Counted from the stretch's first letter, positions 1-8,663 are shown. The stretch: DNA of 64,000 bases from an uncultured Collinsella sp. (GCA_958427975.1 CAUAEH010000001.1:1-64000); one strand, 5' to 3'. Notes: a model not told the origin generated them from the sequence alone. A program made the numbers and translations.

Positions 1-54
1 GGCCCTCGCGGCCTAGTCGCTATTTAGGGCGTCCAAGATTTGGGACGCAGTTCA

Positions 55-99
55 CGAGGGCAACGGGCTTCTCAGTTTAAATGGTGCTCCCAGCGGGAT
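55..99. repeat. Duplicate of tRNA-Glu 3' end and flank
   Basis: This 45-bp stretch matches 244-288 with only about three differences. The shared part covers the last bases of tRNA-Glu including its CCA end, plus the adjoining terminator arm. It is a partial copy and cannot fold as a tRNA. Between the copies, 199-215 looks like a plus-strand T-arm (stem TCGGG/CCCGG around a TTCGAAT loop), but no acceptor or anticodon arm accompanies it. I infer debris of a rearranged tRNA cluster. Confidence 0.6.
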
Positions 100-225
100 G
101 TCCGCGTGCGGCTGACGCCGCCCGCTTTCGCCGCGTCGCTTCGCTCCTTGCGTGCTGCGCTGGAAAACGCTCACGCGTTTCCTCAGCTCCGCACCCTGTC
201 GGGTTCGAATCCCGGCACATCGGTA

Positions 226-259
226 GCAAAAAGCCCGTCGCCGCGAGGGCAACGGGCTT
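226..259 (-). terminator. Rho-independent terminator after tRNA-Glu
   Basis: On the minus strand an 8-bp GC-rich stem (AAGCCCGT with ACGGGCTT, plus-strand 231-238 and 252-259) is followed by a run of five T. It lies 12 bases past the tRNA-Glu 3' end and fits a terminator for that gene. Confidence 0.75.
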
Positions 260-270
260 CTCGATTTAAA

Positions 271-347
271 TGGTGCCCCCAGCGGGATTCGAACCCGCGA
301 TATCCACCTTGAAAGGGTGGCGTCCTTGGCCGCTAGACGATGGGGAC
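271..347 (-). tRNA. tRNA-Glu (UUC)
   Basis: Read on the minus strand, the 77-nt sequence begins GTCCCCA and ends TGGGGGC-A-CCA, giving a full 7-bp acceptor stem with one U-G pair and an encoded CCA. The anticodon stem is CCACC/GGTGG with loop CTTTCAA, so the anticodon is TTC (glutamate). A canonical T-arm with loop TTCGAAT is present. A terminator follows directly. Confidence 0.95.
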
Positions 348-447
348 AGCGGGAAAGAGTATAGCAGACTTTTTTGCCGGTGCGTATATCGTTGGCAAAC
401 TGGAAAACCACCACATAGGAGCTGCCTCTCTATCCCGATCTTCAAAT

Positions 448-584
448 ATCTCAACCTGTAACATCTGGGCGGGCAAATCGGCTCTAGCTGTTACAGATCG
501 AGACAAAAGGCAGGCGTCGGGACGAACATCTCATTCTGTAACAGTAAGACGACTTTTAACGGTCTAGATGTTACAGATTGAGAC
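448..584. repeat. Four alternating 19-bp inverted repeats
   Basis: Four near-identical 19-mers of the form AGMTGTTACAGRTYGAGAY lie at 448-466 (minus), 486-504 (plus), 528-546 (minus) and 566-584 (plus). They form two hairpins, each with a 19-nt loop, repeated with an exact 80-bp period. No gene is visible inside. The arrangement resembles a bacterial interspersed mosaic element; it could instead be a double operator or paired RNA hairpins. Confidence 0.7.
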
Positions 585-605
585 AAACCGCTGGGATGGG
601 TCAAA

Positions 606-640
606 ACCACCACAAAGGTGCCTGTCCCCTTTGTGGTGGT
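606..640. repeat. REP-like hairpin, 13-bp perfect arms
   Basis: ACCACCACAAAGG (606-618) is the exact reverse complement of 628-640, with a short loop containing GTGCCTGTC. It sits 6 bases beyond the murT-gatD stop codon. Its core (ACAAAGG...CCTTTGT around a GGGACAGG-like loop) recurs in hairpins at 51086, 57273 and 57591. It may act as a terminator or 3'-end stabiliser for murT-gatD. Confidence 0.6.
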
Positions 641-646
641 GGGGTG

Positions 647-2824
647 CTAGGGGAGAAGCTTCATGGCGGCGTCGTGGGCGGCGTGCTCGTAGGTGTCGTC
701 GAGGGGCTTGAGCGGAAGCAGGGCTGTGGCCTGCGCATCGCCGCGGCGCTCGAGGGCGTGCGCGATCAGCCAGTCGGCGAGTTCGGGGTTCTTGGGCAGC
801 GCCGGCCCGTGCAGGTACGTGCCGATGACGCCCTTGTAGATGAGGCCCTCAAGGCCATCGTCGCCGTTGTTGCCGGTGCCCGCGACGACGGACGTTCCGA
901 GCGGCGTTGCCTCCGCGTCGAGCAGGGTGCGGCCACCGTGATTCTCGAATCCCACAAAGGGCTCGGGAGCCAGATCGGTTTTGACGGCTACGTTGCCGAT
1001 CAGGCGGTCGGAGCCGCGTACGGTTTCGGCGGCAATGACCCCCAGACCCTCGATGCGATCCTCGCCCATGTAGTACGAACGGCCGAGCAGCTGATAGCTG
1101 CCACAGATGGCGAGCAGCGAGCCGCCATCCTCAACATAGGATGCGACCTTGTCTTTTTGGGCGAGCAGTTCATGTGCGACCGCCAGCTGGTCGCGGTCGG
1201 AGCCACCGCCCATCATGACGATATCGGCATCGGTCAAATCTAGCGTTTCGCCCATACGGACCTCGTCCACGCGCACGGGAATGCCGCGCCAGGCGCAGCG
1301 GCGCTCGAGGGCGATGACATTGCCGCCGTCGCCGTAGAGGTTAAGGGCATCGGGATACAGGTAGACGATGCGCAGCGGGCGCGAAAGCTCGACTGGCGCG
1401 ATGCCGACAGGAAGAGCGTTGCCGTCGGCACGGGCTACGGCGCGCCCGGCAACAGCGTCGGCGGTGGCGCCCTTCAGTCCGTCGAGTTCCTTGACCAGCG
1501 GCGGGAAGGCCGTGTAGTTGGCGACGGCGTAGAAGGTGTCATCGGCGGCCTCGTCTGCCACGGCGCCAATTGCCTGCGCGACGTCCGAGATAATCGCGGC
1601 ATCGATGCCGGCGTACTTGAGGCGCACCTGCATGTCGTGCGCACGCGTGCCTCCGGCAAAGGCGACAAGACCCGGTGTGTCGGCGATGCGCTCGAAGTCG
1701 ACGTCGTAGATCCACGATACATCGTGGCCGTCGGCATCGTTGTCGTTGAGGAAGAAAGCGCAGAGTCTGCCGCCTGCCGTCTTGATGGACTGGATTTGTC
1801 GATCGAAGCCTACGGGATTCTTGGCCAGGTTGGCCTCGACGGTGCGGCCGGCGATATCCCAGCGGCCCATGCGTCCGCCGGCGGGGACGTAGGCATCGAG
1901 CGTGGGCTGCAGGTGCGCCGTATCCACGCCTAACTCATGTGCGGCAAAGAAGGCGGCGGCAACGTTGTAGACCATGTACAGGCCGTTGTAGCGTGTGGCG
2001 ATGTGTGCGGCAGCCGCGTCGGGCGCAGATCCAAAGACCAGGTCAAAGCCGTAGCCGTCGCAGCCAAGCTCCACGCCCGTCACACGGCGGACCAGTGCGG
2101 GGCGTGCCCAACCGCACGAGGGGCAATGGTAGGCGCCGAGCTGGCCGTATTGCACGTAGTCATACTCCAGCGGCGCGTTGCACTGTGAGCAAAAACGTGA
2201 GTCGCTAATGCGGTCGGACTCGGTGTCGGTGGCGCCGTCGATGCCAAAGGCAATACTCGCATTGGGAACGCGCGCGGCAATCGAGGCGCACAGCGGGTCG
2301 TCGGCGTTGTAGATGAGCGTCGTTGCCGGCGAAAGCTCCAACGCGTGGGCGATGACCTCCTGGGTGTGATCGATCTCGCCATAGCGATCTAGCTGGTCGC
2401 GGAACAGGTTGAGCAGCACGAAGTACGTCGGCTTGAGCTTGGGCAGAACGCGTACGGTGTAGAGCTCGTCGCACTCAAAAACGCCCACGCGCTTGCCGCT
2501 GCTGGTGTGTTTAAGGCCGCCGCGGGCCTCGAGCAGAGCACCCACCACACCAGGCTCCATATTGTTGCCGGCACGGTTGCACACCACGGCAGCACCGCTG
2601 GCAGCAACGGCGTCGGCGATGAGGTTGGAAGTGGTGGTCTTGCCATTAGTACCCGTAATCACCACGCTGCGGTCGACAAGGCCAGCGAGGTCGCTCAACA
2701 ACTCGGGGTCGATCTTCATGGCGATGCGGCCGGGGAGTACGCCGCCCTGGCGTTTAAGGACGGAGCGCAGCCCCCAGCGGGCGATATCGCTCGAGGTGCA
2801 GGCGAGAGATGAGCGGAGGTTCAT
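647..2824 (-). CDS. murT-gatD: Fused MurT-GatD lipid II isoglutaminyl synthase
   Basis: This 725-residue protein joins two enzymes that form a heterodimer in staphylococci and streptococci. Residues ~1-440 are MurT-like: an ATP loop TGTNGKTTTSN near residue 57, a four-cysteine zinc ribbon (CSQC...CPSC, ~210-240) and the DUF1727 part with NDNDADGHDVSWIYD. Residues ~480-700 are GatD-like, a class I glutaminase with nucleophile Cys in LLAICGSYQLLG and His in GTYLHGP. The complex amidates the alpha-carboxyl of D-glutamate in lipid II, using glutamine and ATP, at the cytoplasmic membrane face. The reading frame runs unbroken through the junction. The start aligns with MurT N-termini. A repeat hairpin follows the stop. 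Confidence 0.93.
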   Translation of the reverse strand: MNLRSSLACTSSDIARWGLRSVLKRQGGVLPGRIAMKIDPELLSDLAGLVDRSVVITGTNGKTTTSNLIADAVAASGAAVVCNRAGNNMEPGVVGALLEARGGLKHTSSGKRVGVFECDELYTVRVLPKLKPTYFVLLNLFRDQLDRYGEIDHTQEVIAHALELSPATTLIYNADDPLCASIAARVPNASIAFGIDGATDTESDRISDSRFCSQCNAPLEYDYVQYGQLGAYHCPSCGWARPALVRRVTGVELGCDGYGFDLVFGSAPDAAAAHIATRYNGLYMVYNVAAAFFAAHELGVDTAHLQPTLDAYVPAGGRMGRWDIAGRTVEANLAKNPVGFDRQIQSIKTAGGRLCAFFLNDNDADGHDVSWIYDVDFERIADTPGLVAFAGGTRAHDMQVRLKYAGIDAAIISDVAQAIGAVADEAADDTFYAVANYTAFPPLVKELDGLKGATADAVAGRAVARADGNALPVGIAPVELSRPLRIVYLYPDALNLYGDGGNVIALERRCAWRGIPVRVDEVRMGETLDLTDADIVMMGGGSDRDQLAVAHELLAQKDKVASYVEDGGSLLAICGSYQLLGRSYYMGEDRIEGLGVIAAETVRGSDRLIGNVAVKTDLAPEPFVGFENHGGRTLLDAEATPLGTSVVAGTGNNGDDGLEGLIYKGVIGTYLHGPALPKNPELADWLIAHALERRGDAQATALLPLKPLDDTYEHAAHDAAMKLLP

Positions 2825-2869
2825 GAAGCCGTTCCTAACATAGATGACATGGTCGTGGCGTTTGCGCCG

Positions 2870-3913
2870 TTAAAATCCGTAGCGGCGCGCAAATTCCTGG
2901 GCAAGCTGCGACACGTCTTCGCAGGCATTGGCCCAGGGGGCAAAGTCGGGGGTATCCGAGATGATGCCGTCGGCTTCCCAAACCGCCTGGTGCGAGAGAT
3001 CCCAGGGGTCGCGCGGCTCGGGTCGGCAGGGAAGGTACGGCGTCTGGTACATGGGGTTCAGCAAGAAGAACGCGCCGCCCTCGCAGCGGTTGGCAAACTC
3101 ACGCAGCGCGCGTGTCGCCGGACGCATCTTGTTCGTTTTGAACAATAGGATTGTGCGGGCGAGCAGATACCAAGGAGAGTTCTCAAGCGCGTCAGCCCCG
3201 ATCTCTTCCTCGAGCTGGTGGGCCAGGGCAAAAAAGCCGTCTTGGTCTTCCAGACGAGCGAGGGCGAGCAACACGGTGCCTGCGGCTCGGGTGGGGTAGC
3301 CTTCCGCCTTAAGGACGCGGCGGGCGTAGTTGGCGGCAGCACGGTAGCGGGCGCTCGCCATGCACAGCTGCGAGATGGCCTCGAGCGTGTGGAGCCACCC
3401 GATAAGTGCCGGCTCGTTCACGGTGAGATCTGCCGCTGTCACGCCGTCCGTCAAAACTTTGTTGGCCCAGTAGTGTGGGGCCTCCATATCGAACCCGGGC
3501 ACACTTTGCTGCAGGTAATCGGTCGTGGTCGCCTCGAGCTTCATCAGGTCGCCCAGGCAGGCGTCAACGGGCGTGTCGGCCAGGATGATGGCGAGCAGCT
3601 GCGCGTCGAGGACATACGCATCGACGCGGACAATCTTGAGCAGCTCATCGCGCATATCGTCGAACAGGCGGTTGCGCGTCTGTTCAAACTCCTCATCGCT
3701 GCCCATGTCCTCGATGCGATGGAGCTCGTCGAGCAGGTGGCGATGAACACCGGCGTAGGACAGCAGCGCCTGGGCATGCTCGGACTGCGCATACTTGTGA
3801 GGGTTGACGCTTACGTCGTTATGGACAAGCTCGCGTGCTGCATCGGTGAGTTCGGGGTGCGACGCCAGATAGGTGCGCTCCAGGTAGGCGGGGATGTAGA
3901 CGCTCGGATCCAT
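2870..3913 (-). CDS. Helical-repeat hypothetical protein (second of a pair)
   Basis: A 347-residue, acidic, mostly alpha-helical soluble protein with no signal peptide or membrane segment. Stretches such as the alanine/arginine-rich segment around residues 195-235 look like degenerate TPR-type helices. Its start codon overlaps the stop of the upstream gene by one base (TAATG), so the two are probably translationally coupled. It resembles the upstream protein in length and repeat character, suggesting an old duplication. No catalytic motif is seen and I cannot assign a function. Confidence 0.75.
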   Translation of the reverse strand: MDPSVYIPAYLERTYLASHPELTDAARELVHNDVSVNPHKYAQSEHAQALLSYAGVHRHLLDELHRIEDMGSDEEFEQTRNRLFDDMRDELLKIVRVDAYVLDAQLLAIILADTPVDACLGDLMKLEATTTDYLQQSVPGFDMEAPHYWANKVLTDGVTAADLTVNEPALIGWLHTLEAISQLCMASARYRAAANYARRVLKAEGYPTRAAGTVLLALARLEDQDGFFALAHQLEEEIGADALENSPWYLLARTILLFKTNKMRPATRALREFANRCEGGAFFLLNPMYQTPYLPCRPEPRDPWDLSHQAVWEADGIISDTPDFAPWANACEDVSQLAQEFARRYGF

Positions 3914-4989
3914 TAGAGGTCTCCTCCCTTAAACGGCAAACCCTGCTCGGCCGCCCGCAGGATGCGCTCATCGATTTGGGAACGCACGATATCGTTGGTG
4001 GCGACCCAGGCGGCAAAGCTGGCGTTGTCGGGGGCGCCCAGGCCCTCCTGCAGTACCGGCGTCGCCTCGGACAGCGCAAGGACAAGCTCGTCGGTGGAAC
4101 CCACACCCACGTTGACGCGGGCATAGACGCCATCGGGAAACTCGGTTTGGAAGTAGAGCGCCTCGGCTGCGTGCGGACACGAGCGCGCAAGGATGCGCAG
4201 GTAGTGTTCGGCGCCCTCGTAGTCCAGCTCGCGCCAGGCAGCGCTCATCAGCGCGATGAGCGTCCACGGGTCCAAGTCGCGCTCTGCATCCTTGGGACGG
4301 CGGCGCAGCGGGGTATTCGCGAGGTACGGCACGGAGTGTGCGGAACGAAAGCGCTTGAGCTCCTCGGCGGGGTATTCGAGCTTTGCCATGGCGAGCATCG
4401 CGGTGTGGCGGACACCGGCGGGGTCGTTGGGCGCAAAGTCCAAGCTGCGATTTGCGGCTTCGAGCGACATGCGATAGCGGCCGCTAATGAGGGCGCGCGA
4501 TGCCAAGGCGGCAAGCCAGCGCAGATAGGGGCGGCGCGTAAGGTCGCCTGCGGCCTCGCGCTCGTAGGGGTCCTGCGCCGAAGCGATCTTGAGCGCCAGA
4601 TCGTGCTCCACCTCGTCGCACTTGGACACCAGGTACTGCACGTATTCCTCGTTGGATTCGGCGGTGAGTGCCGTCAGCATGCGCTGGGCATCCCAGTTGG
4701 CCGGATCGAGTGCGGCCGCCTCGCGGAGCATGTTCTCGGCAGCTGCCTCTTCCTGCTCTGCCTGGGCATCGTCGGGGATAAAGGGAATGCGGTAGTCGAC
4801 GGCCTCGACCACCTTGGCAATCAGATGCCCGGCGCGGTCGCGGTCGTGCACGATGAGCGGTGCGGGGTTGCGGGTGAATTGTTCCATCAGACGCTCTACG
4901 GCGGCACCGTCGGTGAGCGGGATATTGTCGCGGCGCAAGGCCTCAAGAACGAGGCGATGGCAATCCTCTTGAATGGGATCGAATGCCAT
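3913..4989 (-). CDS. TPR-like hypothetical protein (first of a pair)
   Basis: A 358-residue cytoplasmic protein. Residues ~85-125 (DPANWDAQRMLTAL) and ~165-215 (GRYRMSLEAANRSLDFAPND) have the spacing of tetratricopeptide-like helices, resembling ST7/TPR proteins. A strong AAAGGAGGCCCC ribosome binding site precedes the ATG. It is the promoter-proximal gene of a two-gene operon. TPR folds usually scaffold protein complexes, but no partner is evident here. Function unknown. Confidence 0.78.
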   Translation of the reverse strand: MAFDPIQEDCHRLVLEALRRDNIPLTDGAAVERLMEQFTRNPAPLIVHDRDRAGHLIAKVVEAVDYRIPFIPDDAQAEQEEAAAENMLREAAALDPANWDAQRMLTALTAESNEEYVQYLVSKCDEVEHDLALKIASAQDPYEREAAGDLTRRPYLRWLAALASRALISGRYRMSLEAANRSLDFAPNDPAGVRHTAMLAMAKLEYPAEELKRFRSAHSVPYLANTPLRRRPKDAERDLDPWTLIALMSAAWRELDYEGAEHYLRILARSCPHAAEALYFQTEFPDGVYARVNVGVGSTDELVLALSEATPVLQEGLGAPDNASFAAWVATNDIVRSQIDERILRAAEQGLPFKGGDL

Positions 4990-5489
4990 GGGGCCTCCTT
5001 TGCTGCGGTTAGGGTTCAGATGTTTCTATATAAGATTCTAGTTTACCCGCATGTGGCACACCGGGGGTGCCGCACTTGGACTTGCACCTTTGCACCACGA
5101 AGTCGGATGTCGCACAAATGTCGGTACCATGGACGGCCGAGTGGTATCACGGTGCCGCAAACGGTCGATTTTTGGCGGCGAACGGTGCATATTTTGGAGG
5201 GGCACCGTCCTGCCCGGGATATGTAGTCAACCTTGATAAAACGTTTGCCCAGCTTGGGAGTATGAATGCCGCACAAGGGTCTTCAGGGATAGAAAAAACG
5301 TTTCATCATTGGCGGCTTTAGGTGAATAACTGACCAACCAGAACGGTAAAATAGTGTTTGTCTGAGCGTTGAGACGTTTAGACATCGCGCATTGTCATCG
5401 CCGGCAACGCGCAAACCGGTCCTAACGGAGCCAATTGGGTGCTCCGTTATATACGCAAGTCTAAGAGGGGCTTGTTTAGGAGGCACAGT
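4990..5489. other. 500-bp divergent intergenic region
   Basis: This stretch separates the TPR-like operon from the alcohol dehydrogenase gene, which point away from each other, so it must hold both promoters. An AT-rich block at about 5025-5045 could serve the minus-strand operon. A 12-bp-stem hairpin (TAACGGAGC...GCTCCGTTA, 5423-5449) lies in the dehydrogenase leader. ACGGTGCC and GGCACCGT near 5150 and 5202 form a looser inverted repeat. No convincing small gene is present. Confidence 0.5.
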
Positions 5490-6713
5490 ATGGGACGTTT
5501 TACCAATCCTCGCGATCTGTACTTTGGTGAGGGCGCTCGCCACGAGGTGAAGAACCTCAAGGGCAAGAAGGCCATCATCGTTTCTGGCGGCAGCTCTATG
5601 CGCCGCGGCGGGTTCCTGCAGGACGTCGAGAACGACCTTAAGGAAGGCGGCTTCGAGGTCAAGCTGTTCGAGGGCGTCGAGTCCGACCCGTCCATCGAGA
5701 CGGTCATGAAGGGCGCCGAGGCCATGCGCGAGTTCGAGCCCGACTGGATTATCGCCATCGGTGGCGGCTCGCCCATCGATGCCGCTAAGGCCATGTGGGT
5801 CTTCTACGAGTATCCCGAGGAGTCCTTCGATAACATCATCCAGCCGTTCAGCTTCCCCGAGCTGCGTCAGAAGGCTCATTTCTGCGCCATCTCCTCTACC
5901 TCCGGCACCGCTACCGAGGTCACCGCGTTCTCCGTCATTACCGACTACGCCAAGGGCATCAAGTACCCGCTGGCCGACTTCAACATCACCCCTGATGTCG
6001 CCATCGTCGACCCCGAGCTCACCTACACCATGCCCGCCAAGCTGTGCGCTCACACCGGCATGGATGCTCTGACCCACTGCATGGAGGCCTACGTTTCCAC
6101 CTGCGCCTCTATGTTCACCGACGCCAACGCTCTGCACGGCATCCGCGAGATCGTCGAGTGGCTGCCCAAGTCCTATGCTGGCGACCATGAGGCCCGTCAG
6201 CACATGCACGAGGCTCAGTGCATCGCCGGTATCGCCTTCTCCTCGGGCCTGCTCGGCATCGTTCACTCCATGGCTCACAAGACCGGTGCTGCCTTTGAGA
6301 ACGGCCACATCATCCACGGTGCCGCTAACGCCATGTACCTGGGCAAGGTCATCCAGTGGAACTCCAAGGATCCCCGTGCTGCCGAGCGTTACGCTTACGT
6401 GGCCAAGGAGATCCTGCACCTTCCCGGCGAGACCAACGAGGAGCTCATCGCTGCGCTCGTCCAGAAGATCCGCGACCTCAACGACCAGCTCAACATTCCG
6501 CAGTCCATCAAGGATTACGCGAATGGTGGCGTGAAGGTCGACGCCGAGAACCCGCAGATGGTTTCCGAGGAGGAGTTCCTCGCCAAGCTGCCCGAGATCG
6601 CCGCGAACGCCGAGCAGGACGCCTGCACGCCCGAGAACCCGCGTGAGACCAAGGCTGCCGACTTCGAGAAGATCCTCAAGGCCTGCTACTACGACACCGA
6701 TATCGATTTCTAA
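5490..6713 (+). CDS. Iron-containing alcohol dehydrogenase
   Basis: A 407-residue group III (iron-type) dehydrogenase, probably NAD(P)H-dependent and reducing aldehydes to alcohols during fermentation. The nucleotide-binding GGGSPIDAAKAMW is near residue 96. Metal ligands lie in the GMDALTHCMEAY, HSMAHKTGA and HIIHGAANA segments, with the expected His/Asp set. The ATG at 5490 follows AGGAGG, whereas upstream in-frame ATGs lack such a site. A strong terminator follows. Codon use is strongly biased to GC-ending codons, as in highly expressed genes. The closest known activities are butanol- or lactaldehyde-type dehydrogenases; the substrate is not determinable. Confidence 0.9.
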   Translation: MGRFTNPRDLYFGEGARHEVKNLKGKKAIIVSGGSSMRRGGFLQDVENDLKEGGFEVKLFEGVESDPSIETVMKGAEAMREFEPDWIIAIGGGSPIDAAKAMWVFYEYPEESFDNIIQPFSFPELRQKAHFCAISSTSGTATEVTAFSVITDYAKGIKYPLADFNITPDVAIVDPELTYTMPAKLCAHTGMDALTHCMEAYVSTCASMFTDANALHGIREIVEWLPKSYAGDHEARQHMHEAQCIAGIAFSSGLLGIVHSMAHKTGAAFENGHIIHGAANAMYLGKVIQWNSKDPRAAERYAYVAKEILHLPGETNEELIAALVQKIRDLNDQLNIPQSIKDYANGGVKVDAENPQMVSEEEFLAKLPEIAANAEQDACTPENPRETKAADFEKILKACYYDTDIDF

Positions 6714-6735
6714 TCGACTCTTGTTATCGTAACGA

Positions 6736-6775
6736 GGGGCTCCGCACGTATCTGTACGGAGCCCCTTTCTTTTTT
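6736..6775 (+). terminator. Rho-independent terminator
   Basis: A 9-bp stem GGGGCTCCG/CGGAGCCCC (6736-6744 with 6757-6765) is followed by an almost pure T tract. It lies 22 bases after the alcohol dehydrogenase stop and ends before the next start codon. Confidence 0.9.
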
Positions 6776-6791
6776 AGAGAATGGGATAGTT

Positions 6792-7892
6792 ATGGCTGCA
6801 ATTTTCAATAGCCCCAGCAAGTACATCCAGAGTCCGGACGAGCTCGCCAAGCTCGGCTCCTATGTCGAGCCGCTCGGCGCTAAGGCCCTCGTCATCGTGA
6901 CGCCTTCGGGCAAGAAGCGCGTCGGTGCCAAGATCGAGGGCGGCTTTGCCGAGGCTAAGGCCGAGCTGCTGTTTGAGGACTTTAACGGCGAGTGCTCCAA
7001 GGGCGAGGTCGATCGCCTGGTTGCGCTCGCTCGCGACAACGGTTGCGACATCATCGTCGGCGTCGGTGGCGGCAAGATCCTCGACACCGCGAAGGCCGTC
7101 GCCTATTACCTGGAGTCCCCGGTTATCATTTGCCCCACCATTGCTTCGACCGATGCCCCGTGTTCGGCGCTTTCGGTGCTCTATACCGATGACGGCCAGT
7201 TCGACAAATACCTCTTCCTTAAGGCAAACCCCAATATCGTCCTTATGGATACGACGGTTATCGCGGCGAGCCCGGTGCGCCTGACGGTTTCCGGTATGGG
7301 CGATGCGCTCGCAACCTATTTCGAGGCTCAGGCGACGCACGATGCCGACGGCGGCACCTGCGCCGGCGGCAAGGGCGGAATGGCCGGTCTGGCGCTCGCC
7401 AAGCTCTGCTACGAGACGCTTATGGCCGATGGCGTCAAGGCCAAGGTCGCGCTGGAGAAGGGCGCGCTCACGCCTGCCGTCGAGCACATCATCGAGGCCA
7501 ATACGCTGCTTTCGGGCATTGGCTTTGAGAGCTCGGGCCTTGCCGCTGCTCATGCCATCCACAATGGTCTGACGATGCTGCCCGAGTGCCACGGCATGTA
7601 TCACGGCGAGAAGGTCGCCTTCGGCACTATCGTCCAGCTGGTACTTGAGGATGCCCCGACCGAGAAGCTCGAGGAAGTCTTGGGCTTCTGCATTGAGCTT
7701 GGCCTGCCGGTCACGATGAAGGAGCTTGGCGTTGCCGAGCTTACGCGCGAGCAGGCCATGATTGTTGCCGAGGCCGCCTGCGCACCCGATGACACCATGT
7801 GCAACATGCCCTTTGAGGTGACGCCCGAGATGGTCGCAAACGCCATCCTGGGTGCCGACGCGCTGGGCCACTACTATCTCATGGATGAGTAA
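6792..7892 (+). CDS. gldA: Glycerol dehydrogenase
   Basis: A 366-residue protein of the usual GldA length. It oxidises glycerol (or related vicinal diols) to dihydroxyacetone with NAD+. The NAD-binding GVGGGKILDTAKAVAYY begins near residue 93, and TIASTDAPCSALSVLY follows. Zinc ligands are expected in GMGDALATYFEA (Asp), AAAHAIHNGL (His) and CHGMYHGEKVAFG (His). The start lies 17 bases after the preceding T tract with only a weak AG-rich ribosome binding site. It has its own terminator, so it may form a single-gene unit. A decayed paralogue follows downstream. Confidence 0.92.
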   Translation: MAAIFNSPSKYIQSPDELAKLGSYVEPLGAKALVIVTPSGKKRVGAKIEGGFAEAKAELLFEDFNGECSKGEVDRLVALARDNGCDIIVGVGGGKILDTAKAVAYYLESPVIICPTIASTDAPCSALSVLYTDDGQFDKYLFLKANPNIVLMDTTVIAASPVRLTVSGMGDALATYFEAQATHDADGGTCAGGKGGMAGLALAKLCYETLMADGVKAKVALEKGALTPAVEHIIEANTLLSGIGFESSGLAAAHAIHNGLTMLPECHGMYHGEKVAFGTIVQLVLEDAPTEKLEEVLGFCIELGLPVTMKELGVAELTREQAMIVAEAACAPDDTMCNMPFEVTPEMVANAILGADALGHYYLMDE

Positions 7893-7906
7893 ATCAAGCT
7901 AAGGAA

Positions 7907-7940
7907 GGGGCAAAGCCAACAGATGGCTTTGCCCCTTTTT
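7907..7940 (+). terminator. Rho-independent terminator after gldA
   Basis: An 11-bp perfect stem GGGGCAAAGCC/GGCTTTGCCCC (7907-7917, 7925-7935) with a 7-nt loop and five T. A second hairpin (GGTGCAAAG/CTTTGCACC, 7946-7974) follows at once, so the region may end or attenuate transcription into the next gene. Confidence 0.92.
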
Positions 7941-8005
7941 GCTATGGTGCAAAGGGGCAAGGTTACTTTGCACCAATCGTTGTTTGATGAAGGGCGGATT
8001 CTCGT

Positions 8006-8512
8006 ATGGCGCTTCCTATGGTTTACGGCGGTCCCGGCCGGTATGTTCAGGGGCCGGGCGAACTGTCGCGTCAAGGCAGGTATTTGTCATGGTTGGGCTG
8101 CGCTGCCTATGTCTTGTTTGACCAGGGCACCGAGGATCGGCTGTGCAGGCAGATCGTCGATGGATTTCTGGACGAAGATCTAAGCGAGCCGTTCTTTAAG
8201 ATTTATGACGGTCCGTGTACGGACGAGGCCGTTGTCGAAATGGCTAAGGAAGCCCAGGCCGAGTATTGCGACATGGTAGTGGGTATTGGCGGCGGCAAGA
8301 TGCTCGATATCGCCAAGGCCGTTGCGTTTTATGCCGAGTTGCCGTTGTGCGTATACCCCACGGCGGCTTCGATGGACGGTCCGTGCAGCGAGATTTCCGA
8401 TGCCGATCTGCAGAGTGTTGCAAATGCGGTCTTTAGAAATGAGCGTAATATGGCCAACGAGCAGGCCAAGGTGACCAAACAAAAGCTCGTGCAGCTCATG
8501 TGCGAGGCATAG
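8006..8512 (+). pseudogene. Internally deleted glycerol dehydrogenase paralogue
   Basis: The 168-residue product keeps the amino-terminal Rossmann part of a GldA-like enzyme: GIGGGKMLDIAKAVAFY near residue 92, then PTAASMDGPCSEIS. At that point the protein jumps to a carboxy-terminal tail (DADLQSVANAVFRNERNM). The metal-binding domain, about 200 residues in intact relatives, is missing, so no Asp/His zinc site exists. The junction keeps the frame, so a short protein could still be made, but it cannot be a working dehydrogenase of this class. It lies directly after intact gldA and may be its decayed duplicate. Confidence 0.75.
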
Positions 8513-8663
8513 CTTGGCGCTTGATTGACCTTGTGCAATCGAGGCGGCGATAGGCCATAGGCTATTTGCCGCAAAGATGCTCCGCGTGTAATTTGCCCGA
8601 GGCACGGGCCGATAGCGTATCATTATCTCTTGCTTGTTTGCACTGCTCAGGGAGGGGCCGCGC

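Larger units (their letters stand above)
348..646. other. Intergenic region without a gene
   Basis: No credible coding sequence is seen in these roughly 300 bases between tRNA-Glu and the murT-gatD gene. The region holds the alternating inverted repeat cluster (448-584) and a perfect hairpin (606-640). Open frames crossing it are short and lack ribosome binding sites. Confidence 0.6.

Noticed and set aside
448..584. CRISPR array
   Set aside because: The 19-mers alternate in orientation and there are only four; true arrays use direct repeats with unique spacers and cas genes, none of which is seen.
3976..5226. Long plus-strand open frame opposite the TPR-like gene
   Set aside because: It is antisense to a gene with a strong ribosome binding site. 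Its Gly/Val/Arg-rich translation is typical of the complement of GC-rich coding DNA, and no motif is seen.
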